A stretch of 64,000 nt of DNA from Desulfofundulus thermobenzoicus (lineage in GTDB: Bacteria > Bacillota > Desulfotomaculia > Desulfotomaculales > Desulfovirgulaceae): NCBI RefSeq assembly GCF_009428905.1, contig NZ_WHYR01000005.1, forward strand, positions 44,203 through 108,202. Direction: 5' to 3'. Each line of letters starts with the position of its first letter. The first letter of the stretch is position 1. The notes beneath the pieces were generated by a model. That model did no database searches and had not been told where the DNA came from. It saw nothing but the letters and a program-made list of their open reading frames with translations. Both the position numbers and the translations under genes were made by a program. Below are positions 53,557 through 61,588 of this stretch, piece after piece.

Positions 53557-54944
53557 AGGTTACAAATGCTGTCCCGTCTGAGGGCAAACCTGCGGGTTTT
53601 CAATATAACGGCCATGCGGAAATCCGGGAGCGGATAGTGCAGGCCATCTACCGGGAAGCCGAATCCATTGCCGCCCGGGTGGTCCACAGGAGGGGTCCTG
53701 TTACAAACTGGGAACACAAAGTAGACGATATTCTCACCTCCCGCTGGCTGGGTTTTCCCATTATGTTTTTTCTCCTGGGGCTGGCCTTCTGGGTGACCCT
53801 GGTGGGGGCCAATTACCCTTCGGAGCTTTTGGCCCGGGTCCTGTTCCGGGGTGAGAACCGGCTGTCTGAACTCTTTATCTGGCTGGGGGCACCGGACTGG
53901 CTGCGCGGCCTGGTGGTCACGGGCGCTTACCGCACCGTGGCCTGGGTGGTGTCGGTAATGCTGCCTCCCATGGCCATCTTTTTCCCCGCCTTTACCCTGC
54001 TGGAGGACCTGGGCTACCTGCCCCGGGTGGCCTTTAACCTGGACCGCCTGTTTAAACTGGCCGGCGGCCACGGCAAACAGGCATTGACCATGAGCATGGG
54101 CTTCGGGTGCAACGCCGCCGGGGTTACTGCCTGCCGGATCATTGAATCGCCCCGGGAGAGGCTGATTGCCATTTTGACCAATAACTTTGTTCCCTGCAAC
54201 GGCCGTTTCCCCACCCTCATTGCCCTGGCTTCTATTTTCATGGGGAGCGCCACGGCTGCAGGTCCCGGTTTCCTGGCCGCCTCCTTTACCGTGGCCGGGC
54301 TTGTCCTGACGGGCATAACGGTAACCCTGGCCGTTTCCTGGCTGCTGTCCCGCACCCTGTTAAAGGGCGTTCCCACCGGTTTTATCCTGGAACTGCCACC
54401 TATACGCCCGCCCCAGATCGGCAGGGTGCTGATCCGTTCCGTCCTCGACCGCACCATCTTTGTGCTGGGCCGGGCGGTAACGATGGCCGCCCCGGCGGGA
54501 GGACTGATCTGGGTTCTGGCCAATACAAAGATAGCCGGGGAGAGCATTATCACCCGCGGGGCAAACCTCCTGGGACCGGTTGGCCAGGCCCTGGGTCTGG
54601 ACGGGTTCATCCTGCTGGCCTTCATCCTGGGCCTGCCGGCCAATGAAATTGTTTTGCCCATCCTCCTCATGGCCTACCTGTCCGCCGGAGCCATGGTGGA
54701 GGTGGAAAGCCCGGCCGGCCTGAAAACCATCCTGGTGGAAGGGCACGGCTGGACCTGGCTCACTGCCCTGTGCACCATGCTTTTTTCCCTGCTGCACTTT
54801 CCCTGCGGCACCACGCTGTTTACCATCCAGCGGGAAACGAAAAGCCTGAAATGGATGTTCTGGGCGGCCGCCATCCCCCTGGCCGTGGCCTGCCTGGTCT
54901 GCCTCACCGTGGCGCAAACGTTACGGGCGATGGGCCTGGCATGA
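53553..54944 (+). CDS. feoB: FeoB membrane domain (separate gene)
   Basis: The permease part of FeoB (two nucleoside-recognition/Gate domains). GFGCNAAGVTACRIIESPRE and NNFVPCNGRFPTLIAL are the conserved cores around the pore cysteines; a second set GLPANEIVLPILLM and HFPCGTTLFTI follows. About ten helices. GTG 53553 overlaps the preceding stop (GTGA) and has GGGGGTG at eight bases; the frame opens at 53538. A terminator lies downstream. Confidence 0.92.
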   Translation: MKVTNAVPSEGKPAGFQYNGHAEIRERIVQAIYREAESIAARVVHRRGPVTNWEHKVDDILTSRWLGFPIMFFLLGLAFWVTLVGANYPSELLARVLFRGENRLSELFIWLGAPDWLRGLVVTGAYRTVAWVVSVMLPPMAIFFPAFTLLEDLGYLPRVAFNLDRLFKLAGGHGKQALTMSMGFGCNAAGVTACRIIESPRERLIAILTNNFVPCNGRFPTLIALASIFMGSATAAGPGFLAASFTVAGLVLTGITVTLAVSWLLSRTLLKGVPTGFILELPPIRPPQIGRVLIRSVLDRTIFVLGRAVTMAAPAGGLIWVLANTKIAGESIITRGANLLGPVGQALGLDGFILLAFILGLPANEIVLPILLMAYLSAGAMVEVESPAGLKTILVEGHGWTWLTALCTMLFSLLHFPCGTTLFTIQRETKSLKWMFWAAAIPLAVACLVCLTVAQTLRAMGLA

Positions 54945-55017
54945 TTTACCGCCAGCCGCCGGCCGAAACCCGGTCCCGGATCCGCTATCATCCAACCCGA
55001 CTGGCAAAGAACAAAAT

Positions 55018-55051
55018 AACCGGGCTGCACGGGAGCAAAAGCCCGGTTTTT
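55018..55051 (+). terminator. Rho-independent terminator after feoB
   Basis: AACCGGGCT pairs with AGCCCGGTT, followed by TTTAT. Confidence 0.85.
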
Positions 55052-55106
55052 ATCTGCCGTTATGGATAACAGTTCCGTGTCCGGCCGCTACCAACCCGTT
55101 TTCTCT

Positions 55107-55181
55107 GGTGTGTCAGAGAACCGTCCCCTGACACACCCTAGAGAACCGTCCCCTGACACACCCTGACACACCTGACACACT
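55107..55181. repeat. Palindromic/tandem repeat with CCGTCCCCTGACAC units
   Basis: GGTGTGTCAG (55107-55116) pairs perfectly with CTGACACACC (55128-55137) around AGAACCGTCCC. A second unit, AGAGAACCGTCCCCTGACAC, follows directly, then two degenerate CTGACACAC ends. It is REP-like and lies at the 3' end of the dtxR-type gene. Confidence 0.7.
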
Positions 55182-55630
55182 TACTCCTCGTAGCCGTACT
55201 CCAGTCCCCCGCCCCTTTGTTCCCTGCCCTCACAATAACGCCTGAATTTCTCGTAACACTCCGGATGATCATACATAAAGCTGACCAGACATTCGATGGC
55301 CCGAATGGTGGGCATGGTCAGGTAATGTTCCATGGCCTCGGCTTCGGCGGCAATGTCACAGTCGGAGCCCAGGACCTGTAAAAAACGTTGCAGCACCCGG
55401 TTTCTTTCCACCAGAAAACGTCCCAGTCTGCGCCCCCTGGGGGTAAGGACCACTTCTTTGTATTTTTTATAGGTAAGGTAGTTCTCATTGCTCAGCCTGC
55501 GCAGGGCGTTGGTCACCGAAGGAAGGGAAACATTCAAACAGGCCGCAATATCGCTTACCCGCACCACATCATGGGACAGGGAAAAACGGTATATTTCCTC
55601 CAGATAGTCCTCCAAACTGGGCGAAAGCAT
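55181..55630 (-). CDS. DtxR/MntR-family metalloregulator
   Basis: 149 residues. The N-terminal winged helix begins MLSPSLEDYLEEIYRFSLSH and has the recognition helix VSLPSVTNALRRL; the dimerisation/metal domain carries EAEAMEHYLT with the expected Glu-x2-His pair. There is no SH3 domain, as in MntR. Metal would activate DNA binding. The DtxR-type box in the feoA promoter 3 kb away is the obvious target. Confidence 0.9.
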   Translation of the reverse strand: MLSPSLEDYLEEIYRFSLSHDVVRVSDIAACLNVSLPSVTNALRRLSNENYLTYKKYKEVVLTPRGRRLGRFLVERNRVLQRFLQVLGSDCDIAAEAEAMEHYLTMPTIRAIECLVSFMYDHPECYEKFRRYCEGREQRGGGLEYGYEE

Positions 55631-55761
55631 GATCCCCCGGCACCTCCTTACCCGGGAACCCGGCGCCGTTTCTCCTGCGGTTGTCCCGGATGAACAAAGG
55701 CGAAAAGAAAAACCCCGGTGTTTCCTTTAACCTATGCCCGCCGGTGCCCGGTTGTGCCAGT

Positions 55762-55960
55762 TTAACCTTCTGACCGCCGGCACAGCTGCTCTTCCAGCAG
55801 GGCCAGTTTGTCCGATGGCCCGAAAAGAATGAGCAGGTCACCGGGCAGAAATCTTTCCCCGGGGTCCGGGGTGATGATGGTCTTCCCGTTGCGGACAATG
55901 GCCATCAGCTGGGTGCTGTAATCTTCCCGCAGGCGGGAGTGACGCAATAATCGAATCTAT
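55762..55960 (-). pseudogene. Fragment of an RCK_C (TrkA-C) potassium-channel regulator
   Basis: About 60 residues match the end of the RCK_C domain: STQLMAIVRNGKTIITPDPG and LPGDLLILFGPSDKL. An in-frame TAG lies directly upstream of the first codon (TTG 55947) and the rest of the gene is gone, replaced by the prkA promoter region. It is probably a truncated remnant, though a tiny stand-alone RCK_C protein cannot be excluded. Confidence 0.6.
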
Positions 55961-56089
55961 TTGTCGATTCCGGTCTGTTTTCCGGATTCTTCTTCCAGTC
56001 CGGGACGCATATAATGTACTATTCAAAACATAATCCCGATACATCCCGCCCTGCAGGCAGTCGATATTCCGCGGCAAAGGAGTGAGATC

Positions 56090-57985
56090 ATGGACTTCTT
56101 GAAGCGTCTGGAAGAACACCGGTCCCTGGAAAAGCAGCTGGCCTGGGAAGGCACTTTCCAAGAGTACCTGCAAATCGTCAGGGAAAAACCCTGGGTGTGC
56201 CAGCTGGCCCATGCCCGCATTTACAACATGATAAAGGACGCCGGGGTGGAGGAAATAGACGGGGTGAAACGTTACAAATTTTTTTCCAGCGAACTCTTTG
56301 GCCTGGATAAGACCCTGGAAAAGCTGGTGGAGGAATATTTCCATCCGGCGGCCCGGCGCCTGGACGTGCGCAAGCGTATCCTGCTCTTAATGGGACCGGT
56401 GAGCGGCGGCAAATCCACCCTGGTGGCCATGCTGAAAAGGGGCCTGGAGCGGTACAGCCGCACCGACCGGGGAGCCCTCTACGCCATCAAGGGCTGCCCC
56501 ATGCACGAGGAGCCACTGCATTTAATCCCCAGGGAACTGCGGGAGGATTTTGAAAAGGAATATGGCGTCTATGTGGAGGGAGAACTGTGCCCATCCTGCC
56601 GGCTGATGCTGGAAACGGAATACGGCGGAAAAATCGAAAACGTACCTGTGGAGAGGATTTTCCTCTCGGAGGAACACCGGGTGGGAATCGGTACTTTTAC
56701 CCCTTCCGATCCCAAGTCCCAGGACATTGCCGACCTGACGGGCAGCGTGGACTTCTCCACCATTGCCGAATACGGCTCGGAATCGGACCCCCGGGCCTAC
56801 CGCTTTGACGGCGAACTGAATATTGCCAACCGGGGGCTGATGGAATTCCAGGAAATGTTAAAATGTGATGAAAAGTTCCTGTGGAACCTTTTGAGCCTTT
56901 CCCAGGAGGGCAACTTCAAGGCCGGCCGCTTTGCGTTAATCTACGCCGATGAAATGATAGTGGCCCATACGAACGAAAACGAATACAAGGCCTTTATCAG
57001 CAACAAAAAAAACGAAGCCCTGCAGTCCCGCATCATTGTGATGAAAATACCCTATAACCTGCGGGTAACCGAGGAAATCAAGATCTATGAGAAGTTGATC
57101 CGCCAGAGCGACCTGCGGGACATTCATATAGCCCCCCATGCTTTAAGGGTGGCCAGTATCTTTTCCGTCCTCTCCCGTCTGAAGGAAAGCAAGAAGCAGG
57201 GCATGGATGTGGTTAAGAAAATGAAACTCTATGACGGTGAGGATGTGGAGGGCTTCAAGCAAAAGGACGTCACCGAACTGCAAAATGAAGCGATTGACGA
57301 GGGAATGAGCGGCGTGGATCCCCGCTATGTGATTAACCGCCTGTCCTCCGCCCTCATCCGCACTTCCACCAAATGCATCAACGCCCTGGATGTGCTGCGG
57401 GCGTTAAAGGACGGGCTGGACCAGCACCCCTCCATTACCAAGGAGGAAAAGGACCGCCTGCTGAATTTCATCTCCATCGCCCGCAAGGAATACGATGAAA
57501 TGGCCAAAAAGGAAGTGCAGAAAGCCTTTGTCTATTCCTATGAAGAGTCGGCCCGGGTATTGTTCGACAACTATCTGGACAATGTGGAAGCCTACTGCAA
57601 CGGCACCAAGCTGAAGGATCCCATCACCGACGAGGAGCTGGATCCTGACGAGAAGCTGATGCGCTCCATTGAGGAACAGATTGGCGTCTCTGAAAACGCC
57701 AAGAAGAGCTTCCGGGAGGAAATTCTCATCCGCCTGTCCAGTTACGCCCGCAAGGGCAAGAAGTTCGACTACACTTCCCACGAAAGACTGCGGGAAGCGG
57801 TGGAAAAGAAACTGTTCGCCGACTTGAAGGACGTGGTCAAGATCACCACTTCCACCAAGACTCCCGATGCCGAACAGCTCAAGCGCATCAACGAGGTCAG
57901 CGCCAAGCTCATTTCCGAGTATGGTTACTGTGCCATCTGCGCCAACGAACTGCTCAAATATGTGGGTAGCCTTTTGAACCGCTAG
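56090..57985 (+). CDS. prkA: PrkA-type serine protein kinase / AAA protease
   Basis: 631 residues. The AAA-like part has Walker A GPVSGGKSTLVAML (about residues 103-116) and the region ERIFLSEEHRVGIGTFTPSD; the C-terminal part (about 400 on) is the eukaryotic-kinase-like PrkA_C domain. Family members have been reported to have kinase and, more recently, ATP-dependent protease activity. AAAGGAG precedes ATG 56090. A TATAAT at 56011-56016 could be its -10. In Bacillus it acts in the mother cell during sporulation. yhbH follows by 12 bases. Confidence 0.96.
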   Translation: MDFLKRLEEHRSLEKQLAWEGTFQEYLQIVREKPWVCQLAHARIYNMIKDAGVEEIDGVKRYKFFSSELFGLDKTLEKLVEEYFHPAARRLDVRKRILLLMGPVSGGKSTLVAMLKRGLERYSRTDRGALYAIKGCPMHEEPLHLIPRELREDFEKEYGVYVEGELCPSCRLMLETEYGGKIENVPVERIFLSEEHRVGIGTFTPSDPKSQDIADLTGSVDFSTIAEYGSESDPRAYRFDGELNIANRGLMEFQEMLKCDEKFLWNLLSLSQEGNFKAGRFALIYADEMIVAHTNENEYKAFISNKKNEALQSRIIVMKIPYNLRVTEEIKIYEKLIRQSDLRDIHIAPHALRVASIFSVLSRLKESKKQGMDVVKKMKLYDGEDVEGFKQKDVTELQNEAIDEGMSGVDPRYVINRLSSALIRTSTKCINALDVLRALKDGLDQHPSITKEEKDRLLNFISIARKEYDEMAKKEVQKAFVYSYEESARVLFDNYLDNVEAYCNGTKLKDPITDEELDPDEKLMRSIEEQIGVSENAKKSFREEILIRLSSYARKGKKFDYTSHERLREAVEKKLFADLKDVVKITTSTKTPDAEQLKRINEVSAKLISEYGYCAICANELLKYVGSLLNR

Positions 57986-57997
57986 GGGGGAGGGCCA

Positions 57998-59152
57998 ATG
58001 TCCGGTAAATATGTGGTCTCCCGGGAAGACTGGTCGCTGCACCGCAAAGGGGAGATCGACCGGCAGCGGCACAGGGAAAAGGTTCGGGAAGCCATCAAGA
58101 AAAACCTGGCCGATGTGGTCAGTGAAGAAAGCATCATCATGTCCGACGGCAACAAGGTGGTCAAGATACCCATCCGCTCCCTGGATGAATATCACTTCCG
58201 TTTTGACCACGGCAAGCGCAAACACGCCGGGCAGGGCGACGGGAAAAGCAAGGTGGGCGATGTACTGGGCAGCGATCCCCAGCAGGGCGGCGGTAAGGGC
58301 AAAGGAGCCGGCGAGGAGCCGGGGGTGGATTACTATGAAGCAGACATTACCATTGACGAACTGGCCGAGCTGATCTTTGAAGATCTGGGCCTGCCCAATC
58401 TGGAACAAAAGAAAAAACCCGAGCTGGCCTCGGAAGCGGTGGAATTCAAGGACGTGCGCAAAAAGGGCATTTCCAGCAACATCGACCGCAAACGCACCAT
58501 CTACGAGGCCATGAAACGCAACGCCCTGCAGGGCAAACCGGGACTGCACACCATCACCAGAGACGACCTGCGTTACCGCACCTGGGACGTTACCTACCGG
58601 TATGAATCCAATGCCGTGGTCCTGGCCATGATGGACACCTCCGGTTCCATGGGGCCCTTTGAAAAATATATCGCCCGCAGCTTCTTTTTCTGGATGGTGC
58701 GTTTTTTGCGAACCAAATACCGGAACGTGCACATCGTCTTCCTGGCCCACCATGTGGAGGCCAAAGAGACCACAGAAGAGGAGTTTTTCACCAAGGGGGC
58801 CAGCGGCGGCACCCGCTGTTCCTCAGTCTATAAACTGGCCCTGGAGATCATTGAAAAGCGCTATTCACCCCAGGATTACAATATTTATGCCTTTCATTTC
58901 TCCGACGGCGACAACCTGGCCTCGGACAATGACAATTGCGTTAAGCTGGTCAACCAGCTCCTGGAAGTCTGCAACCTGGTGGGCTACGGAGAAATTGAAG
59001 GTCCCTACTACTATACCAGCACGCTGCGCTCGGCTTACAAACGGATTAACAACCCCAAGTTCACCACCGTAACCATTAAAGACAAAAGCGGCGTCTACCC
59101 GGCACTGAAAAAATTTTTCAGCAGCGCGCCGGAACAGGTGCAACCGCAATAA
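57998..59152 (+). CDS. yhbH: YhbH (DUF444) von Willebrand A-like protein
   Basis: 384 residues, conserved partner of PrkA and SpoVR. The N-terminal region is highly basic and includes [15 protein letters not shown]; a glycine/lysine-rich linker ([13 protein letters not shown]) follows, and the C-terminal half is a VWA-type domain with the MIDAS motif [13 protein letters not shown]. Its biochemical role is unknown. It is in the prkA operon. Confidence 0.95.
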   Translation: MSGKYVVSREDWSLHRKGEIDRQRHREKVREAIKKNLADVVSEESIIMSDGNKVVKIPIRSLDEYHFRFDHGKRKHAGQGDGKSKVGDVLGSDPQQGGGKGKGAGEEPGVDYYEADITIDELAELIFEDLGLPNLEQKKKPELASEAVEFKDVRKKGISSNIDRKRTIYEAMKRNALQGKPGLHTITRDDLRYRTWDVTYRYESNAVVLAMMDTSGSMGPFEKYIARSFFFWMVRFLRTKYRNVHIVFLAHHVEAKETTEEEFFTKGASGGTRCSSVYKLALEIIEKRYSPQDYNIYAFHFSDGDNLASDNDNCVKLVNQLLEVCNLVGYGEIEGPYYYTSTLRSAYKRINNPKFTTVTIKDKSGVYPALKKFFSSAPEQVQPQ

Positions 59153-59283
59153 AACAGACAATGGGCAGGCAGCCGCCAGCCGGTCACATTGCTTCAACGT
59201 GGTTTGCCGGCGGGGGACACCGGGGTGAAGGGAACGGTGCTCACCACGCCCGTTTGACTGAAATACTCCGGCGGGAAAACCAT

Positions 59284-59318
59284 AAAAATACCGGTCGCTT
59301 CAGGCAACCGGTATTTTT
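59284..59318. terminator. Terminator after the prkA-yhbH operon
   Basis: AAAAATACCGGT pairs perfectly with ACCGGTATTTTT around an 11-base loop. Confidence 0.9.
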
Positions 59319-59404
59319 ACTGGATCATCCGCTTCCGGCGGCGCAAATCAGACCCATCAATCAACTTTTTACCCGCCACACTGGTATCCCGCCGGAAAAG
59401 CTTT

Positions 59405-60124
59405 TTACCTCAACAGCCGCCTGAGCATCACTTCACCGGCCGCCGTTTCCAGGCGGTCATCCAGCGGCGCCAGATCCGCCGGCAGCCCCCGGCGGTTTAA
59501 AGCCAGGGCAATAAGGTGGTCGGTCAGACGGGGGTTCTTGGGCAGCAGGGGACCGTGCAGGTAGGAACAGAAAACATTTTTATGACGGGCGCCTTCCGTA
59601 CCGTCCCGACCGTTGTTGCCGTAACCGGCCAGCACCCGCCCCAGGGGGGCAATTTGCCCCAGAAAAGTTTGCCCGGCGTGGTTTTCAAAGCCGGTCACCC
59701 GCACCTTCTCCCCGCCTATAGCCACCTCCACGGCTACATTGCCGGTCAGTCTTTTCCGGCCGGCCTCCGTATAAAAGTCCAGCAGGCCCAGGCCGGGAAT
59801 CACCCGGCCTTCCAGCGTGCGGTAATAACGGCCCAGAAGCTGGTACCCACCGCAAATGGCCAGGACCACCAGGCCATCCTCCACCGCTTCCCCCAGCTGC
59901 TCCCGCCTCTTTTCCAGATCGGCGGCCATCAGACCTTGTTCCCGGTCGGATCCCCCGCCCAGGAAAAGAAAATCCATTTCGCGGAAGTCAACGGCGTCCC
60001 CCAGGTTAATGCGGTGCACCTCCACTGCAATGCCGCGCCACTGGCAGCGGCGCACAAAGGCCAGAACATTGCCCCGGTCCCCGTATAAATTTAAAAGGTC
60101 AGGATACAGATGGCAGATTTTCAA
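59405..60124 (-). CDS. gatD: GatD-type glutamine amidotransferase (lipid II isoglutaminyl synthase subunit)
   Basis: Supplies ammonia for amidation of lipid II D-glutamate. The nucleophile is in VLAICGGYQLLG and the histidine in FCSYLHGPLL. The N-terminus ICHLYPDLLNLYGDRGN is the GatD/CobB-like signature. TTG 60124 (239 residues) is chosen because GGAGGG lies six bases upstream. Normally it works with MurT encoded directly upstream; here only a degraded murT remains, so the subunit may be orphaned or have a second partner elsewhere. Confidence 0.92.
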   Translation of the reverse strand: MKICHLYPDLLNLYGDRGNVLAFVRRCQWRGIAVEVHRINLGDAVDFREMDFLFLGGGSDREQGLMAADLEKRREQLGEAVEDGLVVLAICGGYQLLGRYYRTLEGRVIPGLGLLDFYTEAGRKRLTGNVAVEVAIGGEKVRVTGFENHAGQTFLGQIAPLGRVLAGYGNNGRDGTEGARHKNVFCSYLHGPLLPKNPRLTDHLIALALNRRGLPADLAPLDDRLETAAGEVMLRRLLR

Positions 60125-60129
60125 GACCG

Positions 60130-60445
60130 TCCCTCCGGGCATGGCTCCCCCCAATCCCCTCCGCAGACCACAGGGCAGTATAAGTGGTCAGAAGATAAGC
60201 GATGCTCCCGTTACCGGCCAGCACATCCCGTACTGCACGGTGCATCTTTTCCTGCACATGGATTTCGCCAACGGAAAGCCGGCGCATTTCAGCCTCACGG
60301 CCATTTCCGCACCCCTGTTGCCCGGTGCAGAATACCCGGTTCACCCGGTGGTGCTGTTCTCCCGGCTCACCCGGCCATCGCCCGGGCATCCCTTTCCGTT
60401 ACATGAAACAGGTCCCGGCAACAAAAAGGTGCCGGGGAATATTCA
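60130..60445 (-). pseudogene. murT: Degraded C-terminal remnant of murT
   Basis: In three shifting minus-strand frames the end of MurT can be read: VNRVFCTG, then RGAEMAVRLKCAGFP, then HRAVRDVLAGNGSIAYLLTTYTALWS. These match the SGLRAEDMAVRLKYAG and LPTYTAMLELR-type end of MurT (DUF1727), in the right order and directly before gatD. Everything upstream (~350 residues) is missing; the hydrolase gene at 60446 abuts it. Frameshifts and truncation show it is not functional. Confidence 0.8.
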
Positions 60446-61399
60446 TCATGCAACACAGTAATAGGCAATCCCATCCTCTTTATCCAGTTTTACCCTTCCC
60501 CGGTCCACCAATACATCCAGATGGGCCAGAACTTCCGAAAGGCCCATAAAAATATTGAACCCCTCCAGATCGGGATACATCATCCGGGAGATTTCAAAGG
60601 CGGTGCGCCGGCCGTTTTTCTGCACAAGATCCAGCAGTGCCTCAAACCGTAGCCGGTGGTGTTCCCGTACCATGATCACCACCCGCCGGAAGTCATCTAT
60701 TACTTCGCCATGCCCCGGCCAGACCCTCTTGATGTCCATCATTTCAAGCCTATCCAATCCCTGCAGGTAATGGCCCAGGCTGGGCGCACGGCGTTCCGGG
60801 CACAGGGGATCGGGCTCCAGGAAGGGGTTGGGAGTGATATGGGGTAATAAAAAGTCCCCGGAAAGAAAGTTTTTATCTTGCACATCGTAAAAACACAGGT
60901 GACCGGTGGCATGTCCCGGAAAATGGAATGCTTTAAAGATACCCCTCTCAAAGGAAAGTTCATAACCATCATCCACGGATATGGCACTGCCTTCCGGAAG
61001 CCAGGGCCAGGGCAGCCTGTCTTTGTCCCCGAGCACCTTGTCGACAATCTCGAGGGGCATACCGGCCTCCCGGACAAAGGGCAGGCTTACCCCCACAAAG
61101 TCGTAAGCAGGGTTTAACTTCTGTAAATCATAGGGGTGGATATAGATTTTTGCCCCTGTCAGAGTATATACCCAGCGAGCAAGACCACTATGGTCGGAAT
61201 GAAAGTGAGTTAACAGCACCCGCTCAATCCTATCCAGCGGAACGCCCAGCCTTTTCAGCTCCCCCTGCAGCACTTCCCTGGCCTGCGGGGTATCGGGGCC
61301 GGGGTCCACCAGCGTATAGGGCCGGGAGGCCAGGAAGTAGGCATTGACCGGTCCCACCCGGTACGGGGTGGGCACCACGATTTTATGTACCGGTATCAA
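60446..61399 (-). CDS. Metallo-beta-lactamase-fold hydrolase
   Basis: 317 residues with the binuclear metal motif THFHSDHSG, a later GHATGHLCF and FLSGD, and the final PGHG histidine. The C-terminal part (about 235-317) is a winged-helix-like extension, as in LACTB2/glyoxalase II-like proteins. Substrate unknown. It ends exactly where the murT remnant begins, suggesting it replaced the missing part of murT by rearrangement. Confidence 0.9.
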   Translation of the reverse strand: MIPVHKIVVPTPYRVGPVNAYFLASRPYTLVDPGPDTPQAREVLQGELKRLGVPLDRIERVLLTHFHSDHSGLARWVYTLTGAKIYIHPYDLQKLNPAYDFVGVSLPFVREAGMPLEIVDKVLGDKDRLPWPWLPEGSAISVDDGYELSFERGIFKAFHFPGHATGHLCFYDVQDKNFLSGDFLLPHITPNPFLEPDPLCPERRAPSLGHYLQGLDRLEMMDIKRVWPGHGEVIDDFRRVVIMVREHHRLRFEALLDLVQKNGRRTAFEISRMMYPDLEGFNIFMGLSEVLAHLDVLVDRGRVKLDKEDGIAYYCVA

Positions 61400-61588
61400 G
61401 GATCAACTCCCCCTCGAACAGTTATAGCCCCGGCCCTTTCCCAAAAGGAACAGGCCGGGGTCGGGTAATTAATATGCTTAACTAAAGTATATCATCGCCG
61501 GAGGGAAAAAACAACACAAGCTAGATTTTCATGCTTTATGGGGGGAACGAAAGTTCCCATGGGTAACTCCTTCTCTCGCATAAACCCG

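Noticed and set aside
54941..55069. Short ORF beginning in the feoB stop (ATGA)
   Set aside because: It runs straight through the feoB terminator and has no protein-like features.
55107..55181. CRISPR array
   Set aside because: The units are adjacent or overlapping with no spacers of regular length, and no cas genes are present.
60110..60461. Plus-strand ORFs opposite the murT remnant
   Set aside because: They have no ribosome-binding site, and the opposite strand carries MurT motifs in the correct order before gatD.
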